From contig NC_072465.1 in the NCBI RefSeq assembly GCF_027596085.1, forward strand, positions 21,410,707 through 21,474,706: 64,000 bases of DNA. The letters run 5' to 3'. Source of the DNA: Anoplopoma fimbria. Lineage: Eukaryota; Chordata; Actinopteri; Perciformes; Anoplopomatidae. The first letter of the stretch is position 1. The number at the start of each line of letters is the position of its first letter. The notes under the pieces were generated by a model, which worked only from the letters and a program-made list of their open reading frames with translations, searched no databases and was not told where the DNA came from. Positions 38,487 to 51,624 of this stretch are shown here, piece by piece. A program made the translations under genes and the position numbers.

Positions 38487-39138
38487 ATTTAGTTATTTGT
38501 GTGTAACTCAGTCTGTATACCTCATTGAGGCGTCACCATGGAATAAAGTAGAGTCGAAGTCTTCTAGGTTTTCACGGAACGAATGCTTCTGAACCTTATA
38601 CAACTTCAGAAGAAGCAATCATGAATGTAGCCTGATATGTGCAGCTGTCTGCGTAAACAGAAAGCCTGACTAAATCAAAACTCCCCCAACTATTCTTTGT
38701 AAAACGTCTTTATTACTGTAAAGAAAAGCATTAAAGCAAAAGCAGATGGTGAAACGGAGACACATATAAAGATGAGAAAATAATTCTGAATTATTAGCAT
38801 TTAAAAAAAATTCATTTCCTCTCCTCTAATCCTTGTTTCTATGAATAGCTAACTTTTTTTCAGTGGATATTTTTGTTTGTGTGTGTAAAAGGCTCGATCA
38901 GTCATAATCCATCGAGAACTAGTCTGCTGTGTTGTGAGACCTTGTTTGTGTGAGTGAATCTGTATAAACCTCTCAGTATGTTTAGTGAAACAAAAGCTCA
39001 GGATTGAAAAAGAGATGCTGGTGGTACTAATGTTGTATGAGTTATCACACTTCCTTCTAAATGTCTTCTCCTCTCATAACTTTCCCTCCCCTTTTTAATT
39101 CCCTTTAAGCCCCAAGAGAGCACCCGGGGAGGCCTTGT

Positions 39139-39267
<129 letters not shown>

Positions 39268-41734
39268 TTGAACCCTGGGCTGTCAGCAGACAACAGCTGT
39301 CTCTCTGACTATCTCCACTCTCTGAGAATGGAGAAGCCACACACATCGCTGCGTTTAGCCTGCAGTGACCATATTTCATTTTTTGGTGCTTAATAACGGT
39401 TTGGGTACTTTCCACCCTAAAGGAGAATTTAATAATTCTCCTCGTCTGGGAGTATTTAATTTTTGGTGTCAGAATTTTTCTTCCTGAATATAGTTTTCGT
39501 TTTCCCTCTTTTAGTCATATTTTATAATACCTAATCTATCCTGCATTCTTATCTTTTCAAAGAGCATAAATCACTGGCTTCCTTTCTCTTTTCTCTCGCT
39601 TTCTCTGTCTCACACACACACTTACACAGTAAATCTAATAGTAAAGAAGTAATTGGACCTCAGTCCCTCTGTAACGCCTGTGAGCTTCAGCTACCAACGA
39701 GCTCTGTCTGGCCAGCTGTTAGCAACTACGGCGGCCACTAGCCGTCTCCCGCTGAGGAGACTGATCGAGGGCAAACCTTTTCATCCTAATGACTAATAAA
39801 GCAGCCAGTCTGTGGGTGTGTGTGTACGTTTGTGTGTGTGAGAGTTCATTAGAGAAAAACAGGAGCAGTCATGCAGTCAGGCGTGTGTCAGTTTTGAGTG
39901 TGCGAGCGCGTGTGTGACCACCCTCCCATCACTGGACCAGATGTTTTGTTTTTTTTACCTGGGAGCCAGACCACCATCTGACTGGGGTCAGCCTGGTCCT
40001 CCAACCCCACTCCCGCTCCTGCGGGATGCTGGGAGGTCTGCCAGCTGTCCCTCACTTTGACCCCTGTCCCGGGGCACTGGTTCTGGGAGAGTCAGAGTCT
40101 GGGCCTTTTGGGGTAGGTGGTCCTTTCCCAGATTTGGCAATATGACTGGGGGAAAATAGTTTGTGATATAATTAGAGTGTGAGTGCCGGGTTATGGGGCA
40201 GTGAAGGCGAGTTAAGAAGAGAATGTGTGCTGGAGAAAAACAGAGTTAAGACACTTGGATTGTGGAATAAAGAGGCTTTGATTACAGAGGGACAGAAGGG
40301 GGTAGCTTCTGGCATTAAAGCAGTCTTGTTGCAGGGAGTTAGTCAAGTGGAAAAGAGAGGCCACCGAGTCTGAGAGGTAAAGTTACACAGTGCAGACAGA
40401 GTGGGCAACAGGTTCACTGCTGCCAGGGATTAATCAGAGCCCCCTCAAAGAGTGACTTCTGTTCTGTATCTGTCATTATGTGACTTAACTGTTCGTTCAC
40501 TTTTAATTTAAAGATCTTCAGTATTAGCCAGGTGTGCGTGTGTTTCTGGTTATTTAAGGAAAACGTTGCAGAGTCCCCTGTGAGAGTTTAACATGTCAAT
40601 AAGGGGATTAATCGCTTGCTGTGCTCTTTTAAACTGGTTTCTCAGGTTTCTAAATTTTTCGGTTATTGATGTAAACATGATAATAGCTGTATTAGCTTGG
40701 GATGTCTGCATGCTGTCTGTGTGAAACCATATTCAGATGGGTCACTCTGATAGTAAACAGGTGACGGAAACATGGAAACATCTTACTCTTGTGTTTTTGT
40801 TTTTTACTGTCTCAGCAAATGTCAGACTTGGTACATGGAGTCAACAAAAAAGTGTCAGGTTACTGTTGTCATTAGCATTTTTCCTAACTTCAAAAAAAGA
40901 AGTACTGTTCAGGTTTTTTTGTTCTGTTTTTTTGCTGTCAGACAACTTTGTCTGTGGGTAAAAGGAAGTGTTCTGGTAATTGATTTAGGCATAGCAACAA
41001 CACTAAATCGTAGTGAATTCATTTTTAACAGTTTATCACAAAAAGGACCCCAGTCAGAAAAAAGCTTGTGTTAAGTTTGTTTGTGCAGCAGTGAAGTAAC
41101 TGGCAGATAACACACTTTTCCTAATAATTTATGTCCTATTGGATGCTGAGATATGTGGAGGGCACACAAACACACACTTGGAATTTTTTTGCCTGTTAAT
41201 GAATTCTCTGGTTGCTGAGATCGTGGTGGGTTGAGATTATCACCCTGAACATCTGTTAGTGGACCACCAACACTTTTGAGCCTCTGTCACAGCACAGCTA
41301 CTGTACCAATTTTGATTGGCAAAGAAAATATTCTCTTTAAGACTACTTTACACACCGTACAACTTTCTCAGTGGTTTCCTTATTTTATTTTAAACAGGTT
41401 CAATTAACTGCAAGTTGGAGGATTAACATTATTCTAAATAGATAATGCTGCAGGAATGAGTCCTAAAAAATGCAAATGAGTCAGCTTTTTTTTGCACTTC
41501 CGGTTCCCTCGTCTCAAAGTCAGTGAGTTTTTGGTTAGATGCCTGAATTTAAGTCTGTGGTTAACATAAGCTTAAAAGATTCAACTTTTTGTTCTACAAT
41601 CCCAAATCTGTCAGTAAATTCTCCTCTCGTTAATTTTGAATCTGTTACGTGTCTTAAAAAAGACGGTTGCTAACAAGGGGCTAAATGAGACAGAACATCA
41701 TCTCGCCGACTAGTCCGCCTTACAGCCTCTTTGT

Positions 41735-41985
41735 GAATTGTTCCAGTTTCTTAGTTGTGAGGGTTTACATTTTTCCTTTGTCTTATGTGATTCAAAAGAA
41801 AAATTAATATCTTGTTTTTGGAGTGTTGATCAGACAAAACAAACAATTTGAAGACATCACGTTTGGCTTTGTGAAATTTTGATGGACATTTTTCAGTCTT
41901 TTCTAACATTTGATAGACCCATTGATCAACTGATTTATCAAGAAATCTGTAAAGTAATAGATACAAAATGAAAACAATCACCCCA
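41735..41985 (-). repeat. Diverged dispersed teleost repeat, family A, copy 3
   Basis: Reverse orientation. Read on the minus strand it runs ATTTCTTGATAAATCAGTTG, then GTTAGAAAAGACTGAAAAAT, AAAGCCAAACGTGATGTC, TTTTGTCTGATCAACACTCC and AAGAAACTGGAA, the same order of blocks as the other two copies. The short minus-strand frame here is a by-product. Confidence 0.65.
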
Positions 41986-44900
41986 TAGCACTGTGCATTG
42001 AGGAAAAAATATGATCAAACAGCGAGTGGCTTTGTTGTGTCAGCATGTGTTTGTTTATAAAAATATGTTTTCTACTTGGCAGATTAGCAGGTATATTATA
42101 TGTCTGAATACGTTTTTTTGAAGGATTATCAGGTTTACGAGTACATGAGGAGTTTTCAGCGTCTTAAAGGGCTGGTTTTCTGTTTTTATCACTATCTATT
42201 AGATATTTTAAAGGGAAAACAACAGTCTAAATTCTCACCTGCTTGATAAATCATCTTCTTTTATCTTTAGAGGTGTTGGCTTTTATGAATATGGATGAAG
42301 TTTACAGGATTTAAAGTATAAAGCTAAAACTAACTGTACTGCTGTGTGCCAAAGGTGGTTAAAGAGAGCAGTAGCTGGCAGATGGCACAGTTTTCCACCA
42401 CGAAGCCTCTGATACTCAAATACTGGGCCCTTGTTTTGTGTCTTTTATCAGCGACTGAGAGAGAGAGAGAGGGTTTGTGTGCAGCAGTGAATCAATCCCC
42501 AACTTTGCCTCAGGCGCTTCAGCAGACTGTCCAAATTGAGGGCTCCAGGTGGGGTCCCATATGGCTCGATTATAGACCAGCAAGTCACCTTGTCTTGAGA
42601 TCCACAACGCTTTGATAAAAGGTCAAACCATCGGAGGGTCACCGCAGTGGGGGACCAGACTCTCACATGTCCAAACCTATACGCAGACAGACACTGACAC
42701 AGCACACATATTGACACAGTCTAACCAGACACACACACACACACATCAGACAGCTGAAATAATATTCAAATATGTTGACTAATGTAGATAAGAGAAACTG
42801 CACACAGTCTCATATGATATTCAGATAAAAACATTGATACCAAATTATGGAGATTCATTTAAAATATGTAATACAGTATAATGCAGGATTCTACTTCATA
42901 AATTCACCAAGTGCTGTGACTTTAAGCTAGGAAAAATATTCAATAATTTGGTCATCATTGTTAGGTTGATATTATTGTGTTTTTGTGTCATGTTTATTTT
43001 TTTGTAAACTATTTTGGGGCGCTGTGTCCGACCAAAACCGACAATCAGCCATTGTGTGCAGTGTTTGGCCAGAGGCTTGCCACCCTGCAGTTATTTTTTT
43101 CTTTCTACTTCTTCAATAATCTTTATGGCGGTCGGCTTGCCACCCTGCCGTTGCGTGTGGCAGTTTTGAACAGCTGGAACCTTTTTTCCTTCAGATTTGG
43201 ATGGACTGATAAATGGAAAGGTTTACCCTTATGGATCAGTTTCGTGTCCGTCATCGTTTCCTCACTCAACAGTTTAGTTGAACTTCAGGTAAATCTGCAC
43301 ACACTCAGTGCAGTCCTTTTAACTGTATCAAATGACATTTCAACTTAAAGCACAATACGCCATCCTGTGATGTAATCCATCAGCTCAAAGACTAGAACTT
43401 GATATCCGTGAAAGAAGCAGTGGTCTAGCAGAACCCTGGGACCCAGGTGAAGCTGGTGGGACTGGCCTTGTGGCCCCGCGGCCCCCCGTGGCCCTGCTGG
43501 GTTTGTTTTAGCTTCAGTTTCAGCCCTCAGCTCTCCACATCTCTGCTGAGCTCCGCTCATCTTCCCTCCGGTGTCCTGCAGTTCCCATGGCCTTGTGCGC
43601 CCTCCTCCCAGGCCTCACCCTGAACCAGGAAGTGCCTTCCCCTATCTCACACAGTTCTTGTGTTTGTGTGTACGTGCATGTGTGTGCGTACAGGACTGTT
43701 TCAGGGATGCAGCTGAAGACAAAAGGACTCGTCGCAGGCGTCGCTTTCACTTTTGATCCCTGGGAAGCACTAGGAAATGCTAAGCACAACAGCACTTTCC
43801 TTATTTTCCCTCTGTGCTGCGGGATCAGTGTTACTCTCACAGGCTTCACAGTCTGCGTGTGACAAAGGTCAGATCAGGATCTCTGATGGCTGCAAGGTCT
43901 TAAGGGTCATTTAAAGTGGAAAATAATGGGAAAACCTTTCGTGAACATGGACAAAAGATTTAGATTGAAAGTACAGAACATTTAACTGAAGCTAAAAATA
44001 AAAGATTTGTTGATTAATTTGAGGCTTTAGTTATATTAAGATTAATAATATTCACTTATTTGGAGCAGATTAGATTAATATTTTTTATCAAATTTGTATC
44101 TTGCCTGACAAACAGTAAATCACCTACTTAGTGTCACATTTACGGTCCGTTTTATTCATGTTTGTTTTGCAGTCAATAACAGATGAGCAGGTGGATATTT
44201 GGCTGTCGAGTTTTTGTGGCTGCTTCATGGTTGAAGTGCATTTATTTACTCAGAAAACACTTTGAGCTGTCTTGGGTGTTTTTAAAGCCAGGAGGGCGGC
44301 TCCATCAGCTGGAGCTGACACAACATAAGATGTGTTTTTCCCTGCTTTTCTGTCAAAAAAAGCTCCTGTTAATGACATGAGAACAACACAAAAGATACTG
44401 TTAGTCGTGTCGGGATTTGTGATGCCAGTGAAGCTTCTGCTGACTGTCACAACTTCTGTCACTTTTTCTCAGACAGCTTGTGCTCCCCCCTCACCTTCAT
44501 CTTCTCTGCTGCTGTAAAACCCGGCTGCCCCCATAATTCATGACTGTCATCTGTCTCTGTCGATGTCTTGTCAGCGAGGTCAGAGGTCAGGCAGTTAGCT
44601 GCAGCTCTGCCAGATTGGAATGGCCCAGAGGCAAAGAGAGTGAAAGAAACAGAAAGAGACAAGAGAGAGAGAGAGAGCGACATAGAGAGATGAAATAAGT
44701 AAAGTAGTTCACGCTGTTGTGCATTGCCATATAGCACAAATAAACAAGAGAAGCGTTCCACATGATTTGGAAGCTGAAGAAATTTGCTGCCATTCAACCA
44801 CGGGAGCATCAGTGATGGTTGACAATCTATCATACCAAACTCAGAAAGCCATCATTAATCTTTTTGTGCAAGTTAAAACAGGAGAATGCTTTCCCCAAAA

Positions 44901-45174
44901 CGGTTGAACAAAGTCAACAGGCAAACTGTAAAATTAAGATTTCCCCTCATATAAATCCTAGAGAATAAGTCCAAAAGTACAGTGTAGATATTCTCCGCAT
45001 ACTAATATTAATAGATGACTTGACTTTTACCTCAAAGTTTCCCAATACAACTTCAGTCACCCACAATACATCTTGCTTCAGATTGAGTGCTACGCTGTGT
45101 GACTCAGCTTTAGCATCTGCTGTCAAACAGACTGACCTCTTTCAGCTTCCTGCTCCGACTAATTCATGTGGCAT

Positions 45175-45188
45175 TGACCTTTTGACCT
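45175..45188 (-). promoter_or_regulatory. DR2 nuclear-receptor motif in eya2 intron 1
   Basis: TGACCT TT TGACCT on the plus strand, which is two AGGTCA half-sites with a 2-bp spacer read on the minus strand. DR2 is one of the spacings used by RAR/RXR. The motif is seen; its use is unknown. Confidence 0.35.
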
Positions 45189-45804
45189 CCAGCTTACTGA
45201 GCCGAGACCTCCCCTTCCCTCTCTTCTTTTCACGCTTTTTTCCACTCTCAGTCTTTTATCCTTCGATATGTCTGTTAGTGGGGCCTGATAGAGAGATAAA
45301 ACAGTTAGAGATAGCAACCTTATCCTGTCACCAACCGTACATGAGAAATTATCCTGAACTCAGAATTGTGAAAAAAAACAACACACACTGCTATTATTTT
45401 TGAATTTGGACGACAGTCTCGCTCTGGTTTATTTCCTCAAAGTGTCTTCACTCCGACGGTGTGTGCATGGCAACATTGCCAAACAGTAGGGTGAGTCAGC
45501 ATTGGTGGAGAATCTTTCTATCATTTTCCGTAGAAACAATGTTACCTGTCGGGTTCCTGTAACTCATCATTGAACTGTCAGAGTCTCTAATGACCAAACT
45601 CTTCACATCAATGCTTCATTCATTGCGTTCTCTCTCTTTCTGCCTACCCTTGAAATGATTCACCTCCTGAACTCTGTGCTTGGAGAAAATACCTGCTCCC
45701 CTCCCTCGTCATCGTGTTGCAGCAAGGCCCCGAGGCAAGTCGCCATGTGTCAGTCACCTGCATACCAGTGTCCTGATGGTGTGTGTTTGCTATTGTTTCC
45801 ACAG

Positions 45805-45884
45805 GACAGTTGACGGCTCGAGAGGAACCTGACTAACAGCAGTGTGACGGGATATAGAGGATAAAGCTCTCTCTACAGAGCCAG
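45805..45884 (+). other. eya2: eya2 5' leader exon 2
   Basis: 80 bp between TTTCCACAG and the donor CCAG|GTGAGA. It contains stop codons in the frame that would lead into the eya2 protein (TAA within GGATAAAGC), so it is non-coding for eya2. Spliced after the exon ending at 35,681 it would turn the terminal ATG into the three-codon frame ATG GAC AGT TGA. Confidence 0.6.
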
Positions 45885-46389
45885 GTGAGAGGGCAAAACT
45901 ACAAAGGGAAAAAAAAAACGGAGTAAAGTGCTTTGGAGGAATAGTGGCTGTTCGTTGGATCTACTGCAATCATCCAGTCAAAGAGATTATATAGTCTGAA
46001 AATAAACCCCTGTGTCATGATAAAAATGGTCTTCAGCACTGCACATCGTCATGTTTGCAGCCAAATCTTTGTAGCACTTATCAAGTACTTAAATGGAATT
46101 GAATTATAGAAAAACTGCATAAGTTTATCTTACTGAAAACTTGAATCTTATCACATTTTTGTTGGAGTAAAAGGGTCTCCTGCAGAACACGATTTCAAAA
46201 AGAATCGTACAAATGAATAAATAATGCTGATGCCAATTAAATGTAATTTAAAGTCATGCTAATATGTGAGAAGCACTCAATTACAGCTCTAGTAGATTCA
46301 AGTTTTATCTCATTCAAATCTCATTGTTTATTTCCTAACTGCTTCCATTGTGAATTTTCTGACGGTGCCCGTTCTTTGTTCATTCACAG

Positions 46390-46431
46390 GGCTTCTTATC
46401 ATCGATTACAAACTCATCGTTCCTACTGCAG
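46390..46431 (+). other. eya2: eya2 5' leader micro-exon 3 (42 bp)
   Basis: 42 bp flanked by TTCACAG and GCAG|GTGAGT. It is open in the eya2 frame but has no ATG there, so it would act as leader. Its length is a multiple of three, so inclusion or skipping would not alter downstream phase. Existence is inferred from strong splice signals. Confidence 0.5.
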
Positions 46432-46915
46432 GTGAGTTTTTCATAACATTTGTCACTGAAATTGAAATTGAAATTGCATCACTACTTTGTCACGCATTGC
46501 AATGTATGTCTTTATGTTTATTTAAAATGTGGCGCTATTAATCCCAAGGAAACTGCCACATCATCGTGATTCAGCCTTAAACTGTGTGATGTAAATTAGT
46601 AACTCAGTAAAGTATATTTTACCAATTATTTTTGAATTTTCATTTTAATTAAGTCCAATCTTTTTTTTTGTAATTGTTTAAAAATATCTCTTCAGATTTA
46701 GCCAGCATTAGCTTCCCAGCAGAGTTCCTTTTGTTCTGTACGTGGCATTAAAATAACGTTTTTGCATATTTTGAATGTTTAGGTTGTTCTTCCTCACACT
46801 CAGTTCTAACCCTGACCAAAATACATGTTCGATTGTAACAGACGGAAGAAAAAGAGAACTTGTCAATAAAAGTTTCCTCATTATTTCTTCCTTCTTTAGG
46901 ACAGGGAGAAGAGTC

Positions 46916-49900
46916 ATGGCTGCGTATGGACAGACTCAGTACAGCCCGGCCCTCCAGGCTGCAGGGCCGTACGCACCTTACACTCACCACACACAGGGCT
47001 ACAGCGTGCCATCTTACAGTGAGTACCAACAAACATGCATTATTATCTTAATGCATTGTTTTAATTACCATCTCAAAAGCAATATTTTTGTGTAATGTGA
47101 TGGAAGTGTTCAAGTACAAGTGAACTATTAACATCAGATTCTGCAAGTTAGGTTAGCTCTCTCTGTTTTTTGTATATGAAGTGCTTGCTTTCTTTTTCTA
47201 AGTTATAGAAGCAACACAACACAATTAACATTAAATGGGAAACTTTTTTTGCCGATTTTAGACACAGTGGATCAATAAAGAGACACACTAGGGGGGACAA
47301 GACAATTCTTTAATCAATACAAGAAATTAGCACATTGTGTTTCAGAGATTGATTGTTATACATTCGTATGTGTGCTCCTACATTTGCATTGGTCGTTATC
47401 ATTGATTCTCTCAGGAAATACAGACTTAGTTAATTAGGTAATACAAATCTAAATTATTTGCATTTTTCCTTTGTATAAGTGGCTATAAAACTGCATGTTG
47501 AAACCAAACTAATTCCACTTGTGCTCCCTTCATGGCATCTTTCCATACTTAGACATTAAAACAGAAGACGGCCTCAGTCATTCTCCAGGGCAGACGGGAA
47601 TACTGGGCTACTCAAACTTCAGCAGCACTCCTCCCAGTCAGAGTCTCTACAGCTACCCGCACACACACGGTTAGTCTGAAACACTGTATGCACTGAATGT
47701 ATGGACTCACTAACACACACAAACGTTACACACACCATCTTTGATTTCAACCTTACGAGAAGGAGCATCCATCCTTGCTGCTGCCTTCCTCGACTCCTTT
47801 TCTCCTCCCCTCTCCTCTCCTCTTTCTCTCCTTTCCTCTGCCACACCTGTTCTCCATTAGCTGCGGTCTGGACTCCTGGCGTCAAAAGTCTCCCCACCCC
47901 TCCTCTTTTCTCGGGGTCAGGCCCTCCTTTCTCCACTCAGACCAACAACACAGCATGCGAGCGCTGGTGCCTGTTATGGAGAAAGAGACAGTGAGAAAAC
48001 ACATAGACGGAGGAGGATGGAAGAAAGGAACAAAAACAAGAATAACAGAGAACAAGAGATGGGCAGAAGGTCTTTGCTGAAAAACAAAAACTCAAATCGA
48101 GTGTGTGTGCAGCTTTCTGCCCACGCATGCTGGTGTGTGTGTTTTTCTGACGGTGTGTGTGTGTTTCTTCGCTGTACACATTCCTCAGTCGTCCGGCGCC
48201 CAAAGCATGACTCGCTCAGTGCGACTTTATGGCTTTGAAAGCAGCATGAAATTGACCTTGTGTGTGAGAGGGGAGAGGTTAAGGTGCATTATACGGAGGG
48301 GTGAGTAGGTTTAGGGTTGCAGACTGGGGGATGACCCTGTTTCCACTGTTTGGATGAGACAAAGGAGAGAAAACTGTAAACAGATGAGGTTTGGTGTTAC
48401 ATATTGTTATTTTACAAGTACTGTAATAATTGGAACATGAGCTAATCTCTATATTATAATGGTACAGTGCATTCACATACCATCTTTATTGCGATAGTAT
48501 TTTCCTGCTTTTACTTATTTTTGTAGGTTTGACATAAGTTTTGATGGGTCGTAATAGTAATAGCATTGCACTCATGACAACACTGAAACAAAGTCAGACA
48601 GAGAAATAAATAATCAGACAATCAGGTTTTCAGCAAGGCAATTGTTTATCCAAAGTCTATCCAAACCACTTTATTTGAAGGTGAAACCAGAAAGTCAGGA
48701 TATTCAAAAAGTTTCTAATTTCCCAGTAAAAACTGTGCGAGCAAATAGAGCCGAGGATTGTGGGTCAAGGTTTAACAAGAAAAAGTAAAAAAACAAAACA
48801 AAATAATGACAAAAAAAAAACCTGTCCATTGTGAAGATTCCTCACCGTTCACAGAAGGACATTTAGAGTACGCTCATTTGCGGTTTCACATCCAAAAAGT
48901 GGTTTTCGATAACCAAAACTGTTTAATTGTAAGACAGCTCGTGGGTTTTGCCCTGGCGAACTTAATTCGAATAATTTCAGGTCTCAACGTTTCTAGGTGT
49001 CTCGATAGAAATAATGGCCAAAGACTCTAGTTGTACTCCAGTTGTACTTTTGTTCAACAGTTTTGCCTGAATGGAACCTGAGGTTTGCTCAGTTGTCATG
49101 GTGATAATTACATTGATAACAAGCAGTACATGAGTTGGAGATAGTGACCTACTTTTCTGTTCTCTTTTCAGCCCTTCCCAAATAACAAAAGTTCCCCCAT
49201 ATCACTTTTGTTTTAAGAGAATATTCAGATGTCAGACATGACTTACAAACCGCTAAGTGCTTAATGACTGTGCTCTGTTACAGCACGACTGTTGGAACAG
49301 AGTGTAGTTTGAGTTTGAAAGACACTGTTCCCAAACAAAATAAGTTTGTTTGAATATTTTTATGCATAAATCATTAACTGCAAACTTCAAACAGTAATAA
49401 ACTGCCACAACAACCAAATGTTTGTAGGATTTCAGAATGTTTCCATGTCATCCATTATAATGTACGCAATACACTAGCACGCACACAGAGACACACACAG
49501 ACACACACAGACACACACCACAAAAGTCATAGAAACTCGTACTGTACACTGTGCGTACAACTGAAACCAAATGGGGACTATGAGAGCCTTTTTGTGTTTA
49601 CTCTAGAGACCTCCTGTATTTTTCCTTCAGTCGCTTTGAAGATTGTTGTATTGTCCGGGGAGGTTTCAGTGTGGTTCTTCCATTGAGTCATTTCTCTCTA
49701 GTTTGTTATGCACTGTGGAGGGGAGAAGAAGCAAAGTGGAGCAAGAGGGAGCAGTAGTGGACTGAAGTTTTCATGGAAGTTTAGCCTCAAGGAAGTATAT
49801 CTTTAAAAATCAGGACAGTTCAGGTCATCAATCTTTATGTCCCCAAAGGGCGACTTGTTGTACAGCTAGCAGTCAAACCAACACAAGGCAGGTCCTTTAC

Positions 49901-51585
49901 AGAAAAGAATGCTAAATCAGCTTTCAAACAATTTTCTCCAAGTCCTTTATATAAATGGTATAACCTTCCTACAGGTCATATGCAGTACAGTTTTTTTTTA
50001 AAGCTTAATTTACCTGTTTATTTTGTTCCAGACACGCTAATTGCAATGCAGACAATAATCTGCACAATGAACTGTCATGTCCCATCAATTATGGGCCACC
50101 ACATGTCGCCACTCAATGACAATGCTGGCAATCTAAAGCCGCCTGTTGACGTAACCTGCACGTCTTTGTGCTGTGGAAGGGTGCAGCTGGAGGAAACCCA
50201 CAAAGGGTTGCTCAAAGTTTTCACTTATCTTAGTGAAATGTTTTTGAGAAACGTAATTTAGTTCAGACATTCATTTTCCACTCAGGATGAATTTTAAGTT
50301 AGTGGCTGAATACCAATCTACCCCAGCTACACTTTAATTAGCAAATGTTAGCAGCAAACTAAATAATCAACATTATACCTGCTAACCATCAGCATGTTGA
50401 CCCGCTGTGCTTAACGAAACCCTCTTAGAGTTGCTAGTAGTCTTGTTTAAACTTGGTCAGTAAGCGCTGCATCTGTCCACTGATGTTCTTCTACTACTGT
50501 ACCATTCAAACCTTTTGAGATATCCAGCTTACTACCTAAATAGAAATGCTGTCCAGTGCTGTAGGTGGAGGTGAAACAATGAATCAGAAAAACAAACAGC
50601 ATGGACGGACTTGACAGTAAAGGTTCAGGCTGAGGCAGTGTCACTATGGGGGGGATTGCTTGAAGGAAGACATTCCTGCCCTGGCTTGATTAGACTGAGA
50701 AGATTCCCAGAGCAGCAGCAGCAGCAGCAGCAGCAGACTTTCCCACCTGTATTGCTATGTCAAACATAAATCTCCTGCAGCACTGAGCCGTCACTGAGGA
50801 CGGAGTCAACATTTACTGCTCATTACTTTCTCCTCAACGTTTCACAGATCAGATCGTTTCGTTGTGAAATTATATCCGAGGTTGATTCATGGATGTAACG
50901 CAGTCAAATCTCTCACCAGATTGTAACTGTTCTCTACTCTGCATGATGAAGTACATCCTAAAAGGTTTGACCTTTGACCTCACATCATTTTTCAGGTGGT
51001 GGTATTTCATCTGGAATTTTTCAAGGCACCCATGCAATCTCAAGTTCAACCCCATTCAACTCTACCCAGCAAGTGAGTAATGTGACTTCTACAAGGTGAT
51101 TTGCTGCAAAGACATCTGAAAAGTTTCCACAACAGGAAACAGAAAAATGTATCAGCTAAAAACAAGGACCACATTTTGTCATGATGACTCACACACACTC
51201 AAACAATACAAGCTGTCACTCTGGTTAATTAAAGGTAACTGTCTTAAATAAATCATATTGTTGGACCCTTCATTTTGGAATGTTAAATGACACTGAAGTC
51301 ATTGTTTACCTTTTGACAGGAGTTTTCAGCGTACTCAAGCTACAGCCAGAGTCAGTACTCTCCGTATTATAACTCTCATCACTACAACAGTCCCTACCTA
51401 ACCAGCAGCAACATCAGCCCTGCTGCCATCACAGCTCCGTTAGCCTATCAGCATCCAGAACACCCCGTCATGCTGCCCAATCACAGCCCGGAGTCACACA
51501 CAGGTAAGGAGTGACAAACCACCTGTTGTTGTTTTTAAATTAGGCCACATACACAAGCAATATCATGCCAACCTGTCTTATGGGT

Positions 51586-51624
<39 letters not shown>

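Larger units (their letters stand above)
47670..50995 (+). other. eya2: eya2 intron between coding exons 2 and 3
   Basis: About 3.3 kb. It holds a C/T-rich stretch (about 47,760-47,850), a fragment of repeat family C (50,283-50,450) and an (AGC)n run (50,711-50,736). Just before the acceptor lies a DR1 motif (50,968-50,980). No alternative coding exon is supported. Confidence 0.6.

Noticed and set aside
41751..41981. 76-codon minus-strand frame
   Set aside because: Lies inside a reverse copy of dispersed repeat family A.
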